A stretch of 64,000 bases of DNA, taken from assembly GCA_002900995.3 (NCBI GenBank), contig CM035307.1, positions 3,720,001 to 3,784,000 of the forward strand, written 5' to 3'. A model generated the notes under the pieces. That model was not told the DNA's origin. It saw only the letters and a program-made list of their open reading frames with translations, and searched no databases. How positions within the stretch are numbered: position 1 is the stretch's first letter; every line of letters starts with the position of its first letter. The stretch comes from Ganoderma boninense (taxonomy: Eukaryota > Basidiomycota > Agaricomycetes > Polyporales > Polyporaceae). Below, one piece after another: positions 11,716 through 23,497 of this stretch. The position numbers and the translations under genes were made by a program.

Positions 11716-13521
11716 CAGCTTGCCAACATAGCGGCCCCCGTCCTCCGCCTTCTCCCATCCCGCACAGTGCATCTCAATGCCACCAGGATCGCCTCCCCGT
11801 TCGGCCTTCGATGCAAGTACATCACGTTTTCGAAGAGTCTCCACAAGAGTCGTTCCAAAATCGACCCTATATGCGGCTCCCTCTCCGCCCTATACGAGAA
11901 AGGTGGCCTCGCACCTGCCTCCGCGGTCGTCTACAAGGCCCTAGAAGGCGACCTCGACAACCCTTCGCGATTCCAGCTCTACCAATATGCGACCTCTTTC
12001 TTCCTCCGCCATGGAGAGGTGTTGAGAGCTTCTCTCCTCTATGCACGCATGGTACGCGAAGGCTACGTCCCTCCCCTCTCCCTCCGCGCACAAATGCGTG
12101 TCGTCAAAGAAGCCGAATCGCTCCCTTCCGCCGATCGCCTCATCGAAATCATGGAGGAAGCGTTTGAAAACAAAGCATATGACCAGGACGCCCTCGGCGA
12201 ACTGCTTCAGATACTCGGCGACGGTATGCAGGCGTCCCCATCCTTCATCGACCGCGTTATCCGTGCCTTCCTATCAAAACGCGAACCGGACTGCCAACTT
12301 TCCGCGCATATAGTCAGCTACGTTGTCCGTGTCTACACCCGGGCAGGCGACACAGCGGGCGCAGCCCAGTGGTCCGCTACGCGCCTCCCTTCTCCCCCTA
12401 CGACACCCTCGACTGAGCCCTCAAGTCCAAGCCCATCTCCTTACACTACCCTTCTCCGCGACCTCGCTCGCGCCAATCCATCCTTCTCGGTCTACCAATG
12501 GTCGCTCGACCAAATGCAAGCCGAACATCCGGACCTCGTTCCTGACCTGGCCTTCTTCAACGCGCTCCTTGCCCACGAGATCGGCCGCCGCAAATATGAA
12601 GCTGTCTTCGCCATGTACGCCCGCATGATGGAGTACCGCACACCCACTATCAAACCCGACGCTTACACCTTTTCCACCATTTTCCGCGCGATCCACCACG
12701 CGACGTCCAAGTACTCAGGGCGATCCCGCCTCGCGCGCAGCATCAAGGCACCCAGCAATGTGCCTGCCCCCCGCGCGGTGTACAAGGACATGCTCACTTG
12801 CCTTGCCGAGCAAAGGTGGGAGGCTTCTTCGGAGGGGCACAGGCCGCCAACTCCCCGCGAGCCCGCGCTCGATGCCACGACGCTGCACAAAGCGCTGCGC
12901 ACATTCATGGGCCAGTATGACTACGCCGCCGCCTTCAACACTGTACGGCTTTTCCGCCTGTACCCTGCCCTTGTCGGCGCACCGACGCTCGCGACCTACC
13001 GGCTCGTTGTCAACTCGCTGACTGCCCGGGTGAGAGTGCACCTGCCGCTGATCGCGATCCGACAGGACCCGCAGTACGTGTGGACGTACCGCTTCCTGGG
13101 TCTCGGCGAGCTGCCTTCCCACTTGCGTACGAGGTTCGCGTTCGACCTTGGAGTCATCCACCGCATCCTCTGGGCCGGAACGGACCCGCGGATGAATCTG
13201 CACTACATCTCTGCGCCCGACTACGCCCTCAGGCATCGTGATGTCGCGGACCATGGCCACATCATCAGCAGCGACCCTCAGGACGTCCTGCAGCGGCTCC
13301 CGCACACCCCGGACCCGACGTTGTTCACACCGCATGGGCTGCCGACCCCGCTGGAGCTCGTCGGGGTGCAGCCGGTGGAGGAGAACCGGGCGTTCGGGAT
13401 CGTGCCCCTGGAGCGGATACTGAGGCGGGCGGTGCTGGCGTCGTTCGCGGAGCTCGATTACGCGCCTGGGAAGCAGGTGTCTCTGGCGATTGCGGATGCG
13501 AAGGCGGACATGGTTCCGTGA
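11716..13521 (+). CDS. PPR-like helical-repeat protein, probably mitochondrial
   Basis: One long uninterrupted frame ends at TGA 13519-13521. It reads as degenerate pentatricopeptide-type helix pairs, for example YQYATSFFLRHGEVLRASLLYARM, FFNALLAHEIGRRKYEAVFAMYARM and TTLHKALRTFMGQYDYAAAF. Fungal PPR proteins usually act on mitochondrial RNA, so that role is inferred only. The start is unresolved: no in-frame ATG exists between the TGA at 11713-11715 and 12050, although coding-like sequence begins well before 12050. An upstream exon is likely. An ATG at 11455 lies in the same frame but is separated by that TGA. A broken paralogue of the C-terminal part is at 23498-25086. Family assignment is moderate; existence of the gene is strong. 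Confidence 0.75.
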   Translation, partial: QLANIAAPVLRLLPSRTVHLNATRIASPFGLRCKYITFSKSLHKSRSKIDPICGSLSALYEKGGLAPASAVVYKALEGDLDNPSRFQLYQYATSFFLRHGEVLRASLLYARMVREGYVPPLSLRAQMRVVKEAESLPSADRLIEIMEEAFENKAYDQDALGELLQILGDGMQASPSFIDRVIRAFLSKREPDCQLSAHIVSYVVRVYTRAGDTAGAAQWSATRLPSPPTTPSTEPSSPSPSPYTTLLRDLARANPSFSVYQWSLDQMQAEHPDLVPDLAFFNALLAHEIGRRKYEAVFAMYARMMEYRTPTIKPDAYTFSTIFRAIHHATSKYSGRSRLARSIKAPSNVPAPRAVYKDMLTCLAEQRWEASSEGHRPPTPREPALDATTLHKALRTFMGQYDYAAAFNTVRLFRLYPALVGAPTLATYRLVVNSLTARVRVHLPLIAIRQDPQYVWTYRFLGLGELPSHLRTRFAFDLGVIHRILWAGTDPRMNLHYISAPDYALRHRDVADHGHIISSDPQDVLQRLPHTPDPTLFTPHGLPTPLELVGVQPVEENRAFGIVPLERILRRAVLASFAELDYAPGKQVSLAIADAKADMVP

Positions 13522-13855
13522 GGTTGGACGCTGTTCGTTTCCGTGAGATCCTCTTGCATTTGTATTCTACGACGATCCGGATGGCACACACACCACCCCT
13601 CACTCCATTTCATGGTCCTTTCTCTAGGTTCCACACATTGCATGAAAGGATTTGTGGGCCGACTTTCCCAGTTCGACCTTCGACGGCTTGCTCCGAGTCC
13701 CGCAGCGCTGGATCCGACTCTCATTGTCAATGAGCCTAATGCCATACTTCCACGCCACGCAGGCCGAGTGGGCGCCGTAAGACTCGATCTGAATATACGT
13801 AAGAAGCATACGGTGCGACGCGAGTTACAGCTGTTTGTAGAACGATAATCGCGTT

Positions 13856-14264
13856 CGAAAAAAACTCGTTCAGGTCGGCTACGTAGCCGACGCTGGGGAG
13901 AGACCCCGAGACGTCCAAAAGCTGTCTTCCTCAGGTCATGGCGCCTCATGGAGCGGGTCTCCCTCGCGCGCGAGGCTCGACGCCGAGGGGGTGCGACGCA
14001 AGACTGGAGGTTCGCGCGACACTGGTATCACTGCGCGTAGGATGGAAATAGTTGCGCTATGTCAAACTGTCGCATATTTGAGACTCGCGCACCACACCAA
14101 TCCACCTTTGCAGGTGGAAGGTTCACTCGCGCAGATGGCGCGACGCGTCCCGCTCTCGCTGCTATGCTCCTCGGCCTTCCTCGGCACGGGTCATGCCGAG
14201 CTTCTGGAGGTGGCATCAGCGCCGGCTAAGTACGTTACGTAGCCGACCTGAACGAGTTTTTTCG
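13856..14264. mobile_element. 409-bp MITE-like element with ~30-bp terminal inverted repeats
   Basis: The left end reads CGAAAAAAACTCGTTCAGG, and the right end is its reverse complement apart from one A in the homopolymer. The match continues through GTCGGCTACGTA, about 30 bp in all. The left repeat runs into an 18-bp perfect palindrome, GTCGGCTACGTAGCCGAC. No transposase frame is inside, so it is non-autonomous. No clear target-site duplication is visible, so the family is not assigned. It lies in the 3' flank of the PPR-like gene. Confidence 0.8.
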
Positions 14265-14709
14265 GAGACGTCGATCGTTTTGCAAACCGCTGTAAATTGC
14301 TCTACCTATTAGTCGTTATAACCCCGTAGTCTGGTGAGTGAAGTGACTTTATACCTACATATGCGATCGACTAGCGGTGATTGTTGTGCAGCCCCGTAGG
14401 CCGCAGTGTCCCGGCCGGACGCCGGCTTTCCATGCAGGCTTCTGGACGTTGACCCCGGACCCGCCTCAGTTTTTCTTCCTGAGGAATGAGATGGAAGGCA
14501 AAGGCGCAGCCATTAAACTTAAGTCCGAGTCCGCAGACCACTGGCGCCCTCTTCGCGGTCACCGGAGCTTATATCGGCTACATAGTCCTGTTTAGTCTTC
14601 GGCGGAGACTGCTGAACTCCGAACCGTCGACGCGTCGGTGACTGCGGATAGAGGGTTTGTAAAGCCAGTACCAGATTCCTGCCAGCCTCCTCAGCCTCCT
14701 CAGCCTCCC

Positions 14710-16873
14710 ATGCGAAAGCTTTTCTGCGCCGGTCGCTCTCGCTTGTCCGATGCAGCTTGTCCTTTGCAATACAAGGCTAAGCCAGCCCAAAACACCCTTT
14801 TTTCCAACACCGTCACTGTGGCGACACCGACACAGCACCACATTCCCAACGACGTCCTGCCGGGATTGAATGGCCTACCGCACGAGGTCTTGCTACTCAT
14901 CCTCAGTTTCCTCTGTACACGCACTATTCTCATATTAAAGACGGTATGTAAACGTAAACTTGTCGCCACTCTCTCCAGCTTGACCTCCCTACTCACCTCC
15001 CCCGGCATCCAGGTTTCCCGTCACTTGCGAAGCCTCATCGAGAATGACAAGCTCCTAACATACCAGCTAGAATTGGCCATCAACGGGATGAGCGACGGTC
15101 CTCTTTCCGCAGGCCTCACCATTCGAGAGCGGCTCGACAAGCTGCGACAATACAGCGAGCGGTACTGCGCTGGGCAGTTCCAACCCGACGTTGAGATGGC
15201 GCTTGGACGGGTCGGATTCGGTGAGATGACCCATTTGATGACCCCTCGGGATCAGCGTAGCCCCCTTCCCGACTCTTTCGGAGGTTCCATCACGTTCGAA
15301 ACGGCGACTGAGAACGGACGGTCACTGGTGGTTTATGCGCCGACTTCCATCATCGAGAGCACGTCCGCTCGCTGCTGGACAATTCCTCTACCGCTTCCCG
15401 GAAACAAACGCATTCTTGCAGTCGACGTCACCCAAGGTCTCGTTGTGGCCCTCGCTCCTGTTCCAGGTAACTCTGGGTATGTATCCTCGTGGTAGAGTTC
15501 TCGTAGAGAGTGTTTTACTAATGAATTTACATGTTCGTGATCAGCAAAGGAGAAATATTTTTGCTTTCCTTGGAAAGCGGTGGCTCCGCAGCCCACGCCC
15601 TTGCCGAGACTCCAACTATGGAAGTCGACTGGAGGATGGCCCGTCTGTCTGTCAAGATAGTGGCTTTCCAAATTTTGGGACCATACCTTGCCTGGAAGAT
15701 GCCGTGTGGCGGCGACACACTAGGGGACCACCTGGAAGTTCGCAATTGGAAGACGGGAAACACGTTGTGGGTGCGCAACTCACCGCTCACGATGTCGCCA
15801 TGTCAAACCACAGCACTAATTCATGGCAACTGTTCTGTAGGGCATTCACAGGGATTCCATTCCCTCATATACTTTTATCGACACATCGTATCTCGCTATG
15901 GTCTTCAACTCACCAGAAGATCGCCGCTCCGGCGTACACAAGCGTTGTCCGGACACTATTCAAGATCTACCGCATTCGAGAGGAGGGAGGACTCCCCGTC
16001 GGGCATGTCGCCACGCTGCAACTTGCGCAGGAGGTGGAAGAGTCCACAATAATAACATCTTCCGCCCCTTCTCCCCTCACGCCTCCCCCCTCTGCGGCGT
16101 TTTGGCCGGATCTCGAACATCGGGTCGTATTATTGCGGCTGTGGGTGCCAGACCAATCGCCCCCTCACACATTCATGGGGTCTCTGCGCTGGGACATCGC
16201 CACGCCCCGAATCCGGCCTCCGCTACTGGGCACGAAGCGCTTCTCATCATCCCTCGCACCACATTCTGCAAAACACGTGCTGCCTGCAACTACAGGCCGT
16301 AGCCGGACACCTATCGCGCCGGTCCTTTGGGAAGACTGGGGCTTGAGTGGTAGCGTCCTGGTCAGGGTATCGCCGAGTCACCAACGGCAGCCGCCCACTG
16401 GCAAGTTCCACTTCTCGTTTGGCTCTCGCCTCACTTTCCTCTCCCCGTCATCCGGATCAGACGGCAGCCCACCGCATTTCGTCACGGTCGACACCAACCC
16501 CCTGGCCAAGTTGCACGCGGCCCACCTCGAATGCACCCAGCGGGATGCGCTCGGGAGCATCGAGACAGACGACCCGGACGTGCCACCGAGCCTGAGGACG
16601 ACGCACCCCCGGTCATACCATATCGGGCCCGCCTTCTCTGACGCACAACGCGCCGCGGCTATGGCGATCACTCAGAATGCCAGTGGATTCGCCGTCATCG
16701 TGAGTGTTCCAAATGATCAACGCTCCATGATGTACGCTGATTTTGTGCCTTTTGCACTGTTTGTTGATGCGGCGCCGCGACCCCGAATCCTACCAGACTC
16801 CGGAAGGTGTGCGCGTTTTGGCCATTCCGCAGTGAATCGCGATGTCATGGTGGCTGCGATTGTTGTGAGTTAA
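14710..16873 (+). CDS. F-box domain protein (large basidiomycete family)
   Basis: Substrate adaptor type for SCF ubiquitin ligases; the target is unknown. ATG 14710 opens a frame with the F-box at about residues 50-90 (LNGLPHEVLLLILSFL). An intron at 14944-15012 joins it to SRHLRSLIENDKLLTYQLELAINGM, a block common after the F-box in this family. A second intron runs 15477-15544. The C-terminal part carries the family-like LWEDWGLSGS. Between about 15790 and 15950 the exon joins are uncertain: the conserved block YTFIDTSYLAMVFNSPED lies in a different frame from the following IYRIREEGGLPVGHVATLQL, which suggests an unrecognised intron or a one-base indel. The frame then stays open to TAA 16871-16873. 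A degenerate copy of exons 3-4 is at 22275-22655. Confidence 0.78.
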
Positions 16874-17823
16874 GGCGAGTTGCAGGATTTGTTAGAAGGG
16901 CTCAGGGTAGAGACAAAGACTTGCATAGGCTGTCAGTGCAGCGGATGCCGGAGCGAGAGGAGAGGCAGAGAAGAGGATCAAGTTCGCTCACTGATGGTGC
17001 CTCAGAGCCGTCCCTCGACTTCGTTGACATGCCACACAAGCCCGAGGACTGTATAATATATAACTTTATACAGTCAGGTAATTCGGACCAGACTAGATCA
17101 GAGATTTTCGAGTCATCCTCCTGTACAGCAGGCTGGACGGCTGCCGTGAGTCTGCGTACATCATGTTCCTTGGGGCGGCGTAGATGGTCCGACGCCGAAG
17201 CAGAAGCTGCGCTGGACAGGAAGGTTTGGCAGACCTCAGTGTGCGTATAGCCTCACTGCAGTGACTCGGGGGCAAGACAGTTGATCAGGAAAACTTATAA
17301 TTCTAAGGGTCGTGCTGCCATCTCCTTGAGCTGTCTCGACAAAGCGTGCACTCCAGCCGCGGTCTGTTGTCACCACGGGTCCCGAATTACCTTGCAAGGT
17401 TAAGTACCCACGTCGGGCCTGTGGGCACATAGAGATGAAGGCAAAACACAGGTCGAAAGCGTTCAGTGCAAAGGGCGCAGAACTCCACGACCGCGGGTAT
17501 TCAAGAAACTATTGTGGCCCGTCTCTCATTCCCACTGGTTTCAACTTTGCGCGAATACTCAAGAGAGTCGTGACAAAAATGTGTTATACAGTCATATCGT
17601 GTGGGGACATTCCGCAGGCGTTAGGTCATCATGAGATCGTTGACATCAAGTCAACATCGACGTACAGTGTAAAAGGCTCTCGAAAGAATCAAAGAAGCAG
17701 GCTTGTGGGTAGAGGTCAATGCACCGGATCATCCTCCACTACGGCAGCCGATTTGGGATTGTCAGATATTGGGAGGTCGCTGTGGAAGAGACGGGGATGG
17801 CGTGCAATCTGTGTGGAGTCTGA
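16874..17823. other. Intergenic region between F-box and MFS genes
   Basis: The two flanking genes are convergent. Short open frames on both strands show no conserved motif, and no repeat was found. A possible final exon of the MFS gene (RPPNI-stop, near 17763) would lie inside this stretch. Confidence 0.45.
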
Positions 17824-20259
17824 TCAGCATCGGTGATGCCCCCGAGACTCCGAGCGAGAAACGATGGACGAGCGAGCACTCACAAACGACCGCACGCGCT
17901 TCCCATACACATACATCACGGCAGACGCGAGTAGGCACACGGCCTGGCATACCGCGAGGATGGCCAGTACTGTCTTGATGCCGCGCGAGATGACCAAGCC
18001 GTTCGCAAAGAAGGTCGCCCCGTAGGCCACGAATTCCCGGAACGAGTTGATGAGCGAAAGGACGTGCACGGCGTTGGCGCCATGCGTGTCGAGCAGGTAT
18101 GCCGTCGCGGCCCCACCAGCGACAAAGAGGCTCACATTGAGCATACTGGCATTGCAGGGAGCCGAATGGAGAGAAAGTTGGGAAGGGTGTGCAAGCGGTT
18201 GTGATCAATAATCGAGAATGCCGATGACAGATGATTGAATAGGCGGGTCTTGCCTGAAAGATGAGACGGGACGTACGTAATGCAAGCGACAGCTCCGATC
18301 CAAGGCATATGGTTAGCAGCTCCGATTGCCCAGCCTGCGTATCCAAATACGCCAAAGAGCATAGCCAGAATGAACACGAGCCGGTATTCGGGCTCGTAGA
18401 TCCCGCGATTGTGTTGCGACATCCAGACGATGGTCCAATCGGTGATTGGCCCAGCCATGAGTAGGGAAAGGACGACTCCGACGAGGCCCGCAAGATGGGT
18501 GAGGCCCTGTGCAGTATGGGTATGATGTGAACAAATGTGTCAGTGAAGAGCGACGCACAATCTGGGCAGGGGTGAAGTGGTATGCAATTGTAAAGATTGT
18601 TGACGAGGAGATGCCTGTTATGCCTGCAGATGTGTTAGTGCAAGTGCTGTTACAGTCACAAGAAACGATGATCAGAAAGGTGGTACGTACTGAACAATAC
18701 CGTTGGCATAGAAAAGCTCAGAAGCATGAACCAAGTCTACAAAGTATGTTGCTAAATGGATCTGCTATTTACCAAATTGCACATCTACGACACGTACCAC
18801 AGGTGACAGCAGGAATGGAAATGGCTTTGTGAAAATCTTCCACACGCTCTCATCAGAAAATGTACCGTGGTAGATCTTGAGCTGCGAGAGGAAGCTAGTC
18901 TGCGGCCGTGGAGCATCGAGACTAGGTTTCTGCATCTCCGTGTCCTGGGTTGCTGGTGTCCGCGCTCTCTCCTTGATACTCTTCTTGTAACTGACATCTG
19001 TAGCTTCTGTGTGATCGGACAGCCTTTCACGGTGATAGGTTGTCTGGATAAAATGTGTGCGCTGGGATACGACGGAGAATGCAATGTGCCTAAGGACCTT
19101 ACCTCGGGTACAAATAAAAACACCCCAACAAAACACACTCCTCCGGCAAGACCGGAGAACCAGAATCCAAGCTGCCATGAGAGGTCTTGAATCACGTATC
19201 CATAAATGAAAGGGCCCCTATGACCCCGAGTCGTTAGCCCACTTCATATTCTTGAGATACATACCCGTGACAGCCCACAATGTATTGCCTACTCCTAGAA
19301 CAATATTATATATCAATGCACGGGAACCGCGTTCGTGAACGCTTGAAGAAACATCATGAGATGGCGTCTACCCCTTGAAACAACATCAATGACACTTACA
19401 AGAACATGTGTTCGATCGTCATTGGTACAAGGCTGTCAGTGAACGACAACCGTGACGTTGTGTTGAGCTACTAATTAGTGTTCTCCCGAGATGAATACGC
19501 ACGCGTGTGGCCCAACTAACCCAAACCCCCGAAGCACGCATGAAGCACGGATGGACGCCAAGTCCAGGCTGAGTGCCGTCCAGAGGCAGGACACAAAAAT
19601 CTGCAGGTATTCGGTCAGACGCGACAACACTGACTAATGGACTGCGCGTACCAAGAAAGTGGACAGAAGGAGCATGAGGCGAAAGCCATATTTCAACGCA
19701 AGGCCGTTTTGCACAAGCCTATCACCGGCCTGCGGTCAGACACGTGCCACAGGAAAAATTGGAACAACATACGTGGATATCGCAACTCCAAGGGAGGCAG
19801 CAGTGAAGGAAGACGCAATCTTATCCACGGATACATGGAATTTCTTTGCAAGCAACCCGTATCCTGCGGTAGCAGGAGAAGTTAATGCACCACCCAGTGT
19901 GGTAGCGAAGACCCTGCTCAATGTGAGCAGCTAACAAGCGTATATAGCAAAGGAACGGGCGAACAGCGTCCAAAAGCACGCCTCCTTCTTCCATCTCGGC
20001 CAGTTCAGGCTATGATCGTTGAGTCATCCATGAGCGACTGAGTGGGCGAGCACGGGTAGGACAGGGTAGGACACATAACGTACGGATCTCGAGGGTCATC
20101 AGAAGGCTGAGGGATCAATACTATGTGCGAGTGCTTGCCCGACCCGCGTTTAAGCTCTCTCGCGTCGTGTGTCGTAACTTGGTTGACCTTGGCGGATAGA
20201 AGGCCGGTCCCGGGAACATTGTCCAGCTTGTGATCCTCTGACATAAAACATATTGTCAT
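17824..20259 (-). CDS. Major facilitator superfamily transporter
   Basis: Multi-exon minus-strand gene for a 12-helix plasma-membrane transporter of the fungal drug:H+ antiporter-like type; the substrate is unknown. The N-terminus has MSEDHKLDNVPGTGLL and LIPQPSDDPRDP-LNWPRWKKEACFWTL, the classic loop before helix 1 in this family. Further blocks follow: GGALTSPATAGYGLLAKKF (helix 1 area), VHERGSRALIYNIVLGVGNTLWAVTG, DLSWQLGFWFSGLAGGVCFVGVFLFVPE, a hydrophilic central loop, YEPEYRLVFILAMLFGVFGYAGWAIG, and YGKRVRSF at the end. Start may be ATG 20259 or 20244. The join after GVAISTY (donor near 19770) to AGDRLVQNGLALKYG is one base out of frame with the visible acceptor. The stop at 17824 assumes no last intron; a GTGAGT after RSF could splice to a short exon near 17763. 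Confidence 0.88.
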
Positions 20260-22274
20260 GTCGTGGTTTCCGAGAGCGAGGAAGGACTGGACACATACCG
20301 AGTATACCAAAGGCCATGATAGTCGAGGGAACCAGAGGGAACCGAGGTGGTGGGTTGAAGGTTCAATCCCCCGCACTTCTGTGCACATCCTATATAGCTG
20401 AGTGTCCTAGGCAAGCGCATGACGAGCCACACTGCGGCACTCTTGAAGTCGAGCCGGTCGCCGCACCGTTTCTGGTCATGGACGGGTACAAAAAGCGCAA
20501 CACGCCTCTCACGAGTGCCAGCCACAGACCATGAGGATGCAGCAATGGACCAGGCTTGTGACGAATTGGATATAGAGTTGTTCGGGTGTATTGACTGAAG
20601 GCTGCGTACGAGCATAATAGGAAGCGGTGTCGCTCCTCCGTAGACTCAACTTCGCATGTAAAGGATACTATTAGACTGCGTACAGTATTGAAGTTACTGC
20701 GTCACATGGTGCAGCAGTGTGTTGGCTGGTGCATGTCGCCTCATGGCCGTTAGGTTGCGACTGCTTGAAGAGGCCGAATTGACACTTATAGCCTGTGAAG
20801 GGAGGCGATCAGTAAGTAGATAGGAGACGAGAAACAGAATGGATCATCTTGGTTTAAATGAACATACATGCCAGTGCTGCCAGTGCACCCCGATGCCCTC
20901 CATGCAGTCTGTTTCAGACGAACTACCGAGCCAGCACCGAGCTATGACCGAACACGCATCCGAACACACACCATTAATAGAGCATAGAGCCTGAAGTTGA
21001 ACGCGGTAGTCGCGACTCGAGTCTCGTTGCCAGCTCAGGCATACTTGCATGCATATTCACGATCGGTGGTGGCGAGCCGCGAGTAAGAGTTGGGATTGGC
21101 TGCCACCACTAGTCATCCTCGGCAAAGTCCGGATTAAGTATATCCTGGGCGCCAACGGTCGTCTCCACGGAAAACGGCCATGTCCTGCGGCAACCAGATC
21201 AGGCTTTGGCTGTCCCTACCCTCGCATATTCATGTCCTGTGTGCGCCTTTATATCCAACTATCTCCCATGTTGATTGAGGTGCGGCTTTTAACCAATAAC
21301 GAATATTTGAAATGCAAAGTTTTGACAGAAAATACAAACCGCTTCCAGGTACCAGTACGTCTCCGGATAGTTACCAGCCCAGTCCTTTTTGAAGAACTTT
21401 CTGTCGACGTTCCGCGCTTCTACGACGTAGCTGACATCCTCTCTCGCTGACCTCAAGACCTTCATGGGCTCCTTCCCATTCGACCACAAGGTAATGACCA
21501 GTTATCCTGGGACATCATCAAATAACACGTCCTCAATGCCCATCTTCAATTATGGTACCAAGAAGGGAAGACAGCGGTGCCACGAACGAGAGTGTCCTGA
21601 GGGTTAAATGCGCTCCGGCAAGTGGGGATTGATCGCGCTATCCGTGAAGGAGATTGCGGTCTGTGGCGGACCGTGGTTCCCCAGAACCTCGGGCTCATTC
21701 ACCAACAACACATTCTTCATCGCGCAAAAAATACCTCAGGCCCATGACCCCTTTGATCCTGCTCCTTCTGCTGTCGCGGAGGATGCTAACTCTCGACCGT
21801 AGTTCTTGGCTGACGACCTGAGGCGGAGAGGCAACTTGAAGCGTTGCGTCCTCTGTACAAACGCCCCCACTCTCTCCCCCGCATGTAAAGGACGTTCGAG
21901 CATGGACGTATCTTGACCGGAGGTTGAAGCTGAAGCGTTGAAGTCCCGAGTCCCGAGCGGTAGCAAACGGAACGGTTCCACGAACAAGTTCAGCCCGATC
22001 TTGTCGTCATCGGGCATGGACTTCGACTCGCAACAGCAAGAACCTCGAACGTATTGTGATCACGCAAGTCCACCGGACTCCAAGCAGCGCCTCCGAGATC
22101 GTGGACGCCCGGTGACCGACTCCGTGATGGACAAACGGGTATGTCTGCACTGGTGCCGTCCAACCATGATACACGACGCCTGTGGAGGTGAGTGCTGCCG
22201 TTTCCCTGATTCCGATGCTTCCGGATCCACATCGGTCTCTCCTATATTCGGTGAGTGCCTTCTTGAGAACTTTT
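20260..22274. other. Gene-poor region upstream of the MFS gene
   Basis: No reading frame here shows a family motif or believable exon chain. It leads into the degenerate F-box copy and may be decayed coding or transposon DNA, but I cannot identify it. Confidence 0.4.
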
Positions 22275-22655
22275 TTCCAGCTTCCAATCAATTGATTCAT
22301 AATCTGCTCACCCTGGAAAGCGGCCGCTCTATCCTTCATCCCCTTGCGGAGCAGCCAGCTTGGGACATATGGTTGGAACATCGTCGACCAAACCAGATAC
22401 TACCAAGATATTCGGTCCCTGCATTACCTGGAAGACACCACACTGCGGTGGCGACTCTGTGGTCAAGTACGTGCACTTGCATATTCGAAATAGGAAAACG
22501 GGAGGCAAAGTCTGGGTGCGTAACTTCCCCCTCGCAATGCCCATGCAGATCTTGAAATTCAGTGTTCGTTGCCTAGGATGACTTGGCGCAAGGCGTTGCT
22601 ACGTATACATTCATCGACGCATCCCATCTCGCTGTCTTGTTCAACTCGAGCTGTT
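22275..22655 (+). pseudogene. Degenerate partial copy of the F-box protein gene
   Basis: Three blocks match the intact gene at 14710-16873 in order but in different frames. LLTLESGRSILHPLAEQPA corresponds to LLSLESGGSAAHALAETPT. IFGPCITWKTPHCGGDS with HIRNRKTGGKVWVRNFPLAM corresponds to ILGPYLAWKMPCGGDTLG with EVRNWKTGNTLWVRNSPLTM. YTFIDASHLAVLFNS corresponds to YTFIDTSYLAMVFNS. No F-box and no C-terminal half were found nearby. Sequence drift between copies is large, so this is an old duplicate, now a fragment. Confidence 0.7.
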
Positions 22656-23497
22656 GGTGGCCGACGAACCCGGTGTGCTCGCGAATCTGAGGAAGACACC
22701 ACCCCAGACGTAAGATCTCGGGGCCCCATCCCCTGACGTCTAGCATACGGTGGCGATTGCTCAACTGTAAGCGGGTACGCTGTGCTTGTGCCAAGCATTC
22801 AAGTTCTATCTGTTTTGTAGTCGGCGACTCCTTGCTGATAATGTTGTGCCTTGAAGTTAAATGCAGCGCGAGGATCCGGAATCTGCACACACTCTAGAAG
22901 GTGTTTACGCATTCAGTATTTCGTGACGGGGCAGTTCAAGTTGCTATGGTTGTCGTGGCACTGGCAGTACGTTGTGAAGGAGGATTTATCGGAAGCGGCG
23001 GCATATGGGCACTCGGTTTGACACTTTTAACGGGAGGTGACACACTGCCAGTGCCTCGGGAGCTTTACTCACCCCATGGCGTTGTGCACATAGGCAGCAG
23101 CCCGAATCTTGGATGGGGAGGCAGCAGGGAATGCGAAGACGCCGGAGAGCCGCTGCGAGGGCGATAACTTGAAATACCACCGAGCTGCCACCGAGCTGTC
23201 CCATTGCTCCCAACTTCCAAGGCACACGCTCCGGCAAGCTGACCGGTCCGCACTACCGCCAGCGTCCACTGTGGACCGGCAGGCTTTGGGCAGGCTGCAG
23301 CATGCTCGACGCTCGTTCATGGTGCACTGGTGACTGAGCAACTCGATTGAAGTCGATCGACGTTGATATTGCTCACTATCCTTCCGTCGTCTTTGTATGG
23401 CTCCTTGTAATCGGCCTCGTAACTTATTCCGACTTGCCATTGACCTGAATTCACTGTGGCATTCTGGTGAGCCTCGCGACTGGCATCATCACTCATT
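22656..23497. other. Intergenic region between the two degenerate copies
   Basis: No gene supported. It could contain the decayed 3' part of the F-box copy and the decayed N-terminal part of the PPR-like copy, but I see no aligned blocks. Confidence 0.4.

Noticed and set aside
13991..14242. 83-residue frame in the 409-bp MITE
   Set aside because: Too short for a transposase and without motifs; it overlaps the right terminal repeat.
20355..20385. GGTTCAATCC word resembling a tRNA B box
   Set aside because: The flanking bases do not pair as a T-stem, and no A box, anticodon arm or acceptor stem is present.
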